Source: Ceratothoa steindachneri
Taxonomy: Eukaryota > Arthropoda > Malacostraca > Isopoda > Cymothoidae
Reading direction: 5' to 3'
DNA length: 64,000 nt
Assembly (NCBI GenBank): GCA_963969495.1
Contig: OZ018324.1
Location: forward strand, 140,612,355-140,676,354
Part shown: one piece after another, positions 61,711 to 64,000 of the stretch
Layout of the letters: each line of letters opens with the position of its first letter
How positions within the stretch are numbered: the first letter of the stretch is position 1
The notes under the pieces: model-generated
What the model saw: the letters and a program-made list of their open reading frames with translations, nothing else
What the model was told of the DNA's origin: nothing
The model's database searches: none
Translations under genes and position numbers: made by a program

Positions 61711-62000
61711 ATTAATTTCCCCCCTTTCAAAATATCACGTTGCTAAAATATAGTTATAGAAAAAGATATATAAAAATAAATTTTATAACCTACACCATTT
61801 GTAACTCTATGGGTTTTAAAAATTTCACAAAATTTCGATACTTATATTTCTTTCTGAACTTCACCATTTTGTTTTTTGATATTATAAAAGAATTATTAAA
61901 AATTACTTTGATAAAAAAACATGTCATAACGAAACTAAGATGAAATTATTATTCCAATACTCAAAAAATTTCCCTTCTTAAATTATAGAGTTAGTGATGA
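61711..62000 (-). repeat. Right arm of the long inverted repeat
   Basis: Faces 59491-59722. Begins within 35 bases of the right Merlin end and finishes at TTAGTGATGA. The intervening ~2 kb holds the Merlin element. Confidence 0.8.
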
Positions 62001-64000
62001 TGATACTTCCTTACATCTATCTTACACTCCTGCTTTTTAATTTTCAAGTGGTGCCTCTTAGTCCATTTACTACCCTTTGCATCGGTTTCGCCTATCACAG
62101 ATCGAAATATTTTAGAAAACAAAAAGATTTAGTTTTGAAATCAAGAAAAAAGAAATGGACAAATTTATACATTATGCTGTTAACTATATTAACAGCACAC
62201 CCTAAATAGAAAACAACAGGAAACAATTATAATGGTAAGTTATTATATAATGTTTCGTCAAATATTATTGACACATTTTACGAATGATTTATCACTATTC
62301 CAATTGAGTGCGAGTCCTTTATTGAACATATGCTTAAAATAAAGCAGATTACTCGTTTTGCCTACATAAATATGTATGTTTCGTTTCATTTTAAAGTATT
62401 GGAGTCATTTGCTCGGTTCTCTAAAATACCAGTGTGTGCATACATAGGAACCAATTGAGGAGATGGGGTTATAGCACGATTTTGCTATAGGGATTAGTCA
62501 TATTGTAAAGAGAATCATACGATAGTTTTTCCATATGGATATGTCTTTGTTGGTACTACTATATTGAAATGTTATATTATTCCCAAACTGTTGGAGATAC
62601 ACTAAACATAATAAGATTTTCATTATAAACTAAGGTGCTGTTACAAGCTTCAAATAATCTCTCATTAATATCAATGGATGCCGTCTGTTTTTTGTTTATT
62701 ATTATAGAAAACTATAGGTACTAGCTTAATTTGATACCTTTAATTCAAATTTCATATTTTTCTGTGTTGCGAGACCTTTACAAGGAAATGTTAAACAAGG
62801 ATGAAACACTAATTTTCACTTTGTCAATGTGATTTATAGAATAAACTTGTATAACCAAAAAATTGAATGCAGTATTTCAGTAGTTTTTGTATTTAAAAAA
62901 AATTGAGACCTAGTTTGGATTAATTATAAGTAATCATGGGGAGGTGCAGTCCTATAGATTAATATAACTAGGAAGGCAAAGGTGCAGTCAATTGGATTTA
63001 AAAACATAGCAAGAGGAAAGCTTAGTTGTTTTTACAACTTTGATGCTGATTTTTTTTAAGGAAGTCAAGTTAATATTTCCTTTTAAAAATGCTCTCAAAT
63101 CTTAATAGTTGCGTATCAACATACTATATTTAGACAATGGGAGATTCCATTTAGTGTAATGATTTTCTCACTTAGAAATATACAAGATTTTGTACCCCAG
63201 AATTAAGGTTCAGAGGTGGGTAGTCTAATCCCCGTAGCCACTATTTAAGGCAATGTATGTCCAGCCTCCTAATGATTCTTTGAAAAGGTCTTTAAGAATA
63301 AAGACAAATGCTCTCGGAACCGTTTTTCACTTTTCCTTTTTGGGTGTATCTGCATATCTTTGACTCACTTGCACTTTGTGACCTTTTTTCATTGAAAGTA
63401 CTGTTGGAAATAAGGATTGTTACCAAAAGGGAAAATACAATCCTCTTTCCTTTACTTTTCCGGAAATTTAGCCTTATTTTACTCGAGTGCATTTTCTGAG
63501 GTTTTATTGAAGTGTATATTTTATATATTATGAAAAAAAATAACATGGAAAGAGGAATATTCCAAACATTAAAGTATAATTCAATTAATTTATATACAGC
63601 TTTTTAAACTACTCATAATTGACCAAATAAAATATAGTTTCCATGAAATTTGGTCAAGGTGAAACCTAAATGTTACGTTTAGTATCATCGTTAAAAATCA
63701 GGGCTGCAAAAAAGCGTCTTCATGCGTCATGTGTCCTAAGATAGGTCATCCAGTTTCAATGATTAATTTAGGAAGTTGTTTGGTGCATGCTAATTGGAAA
63801 TGTGTATATTGTCTGTCATTGCTAAATTGTCTTATACAAACAAAACTGAGGTCATTATTGTCTCTATATCCTGAAAACACATTATCCAATTACGATCTAT
63901 AATCGTTAAGAAACTAAAAAAAATAGTTTCTTCAAACGATAACCTATAAATTAAAAGAGCCACAGAGAAAAATTGAAAGAATATGGCTAACTATTTACTT
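62001..64000. other. AT-rich non-coding region
   Basis: No recognisable gene, repeat or RNA on either strand. Confidence 0.55.

Overview
This is an AT-rich, gene-poor stretch of a eukaryotic nuclear genome, most likely from an arthropod. The coding traces are mainly relics of mobile elements that are common in arthropod genomes: Tc1/mariner-type, Merlin (ISXO2-like) and hAT/ZBED-type transposases, a Ty3/Gypsy LTR retrotransposon, and an uncharacterised but widespread arthropod protein family. A crustacean such as a parasitic copepod is possible, but nothing here fixes the species. No intact host gene, tRNA, rRNA or CRISPR array was found. Several long stretches are plain AT-rich DNA.

Layout. 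1-5.4 kb is non-coding. 5.4-6.9 kb holds a broken PIN/FEN-like repeat-associated gene (+). 7.0-7.9 kb is a GC-richer block of unknown nature. 15.8-16.7 kb and 24.1-25.0 kb are mariner-type transposase relics (+). 17.0-18.06 kb looks like a diverged LTR plus leader. 27.66-29.23 kb is a solo LTR with a perfect 5-bp target duplication.

29.37-37.44 kb is a nested locus. An element with imperfect terminal inverted repeats carries an orphan arthropod gene on the minus strand. A Ty3/Gypsy element (31139-36831, + strand, two ~1.37-kb LTRs, target duplication CATAC) has landed inside that gene and split it. 39.4-39.8 kb has a weak Penelope-like trace. 40.15-43.48 kb is a second LTR element on the minus strand, with a 530-bp non-coding interior and LTRs of the same family as the solo LTR.

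44.66-45.56 kb is a large, near-perfect fold-back (two 385-bp arms). It is followed by a palindromic (TA)n tract. 47.7-49.3 kb is a second, shorter copy of the orphan gene, interrupted by a hairpin-forming TA/GA/TA/TC/TA microsatellite. 51.6-52.2 kb is another mariner-type relic (-). 55.4-56.5 kb is a hAT/ZBED-like relic (+). 60.28-61.68 kb is a Merlin element with terminal repeats and an 8-bp target duplication, and a second inverted-repeat pair (59.5 and 61.7-62.0 kb) brackets it.

The best lead is the nested locus. It suggests that the orphan protein family, usually seen only as scattered 'uncharacterized protein' models, is carried by a DNA transposon. All protein family assignments come from recognising motifs by eye in translated sequence. 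No database search was run.
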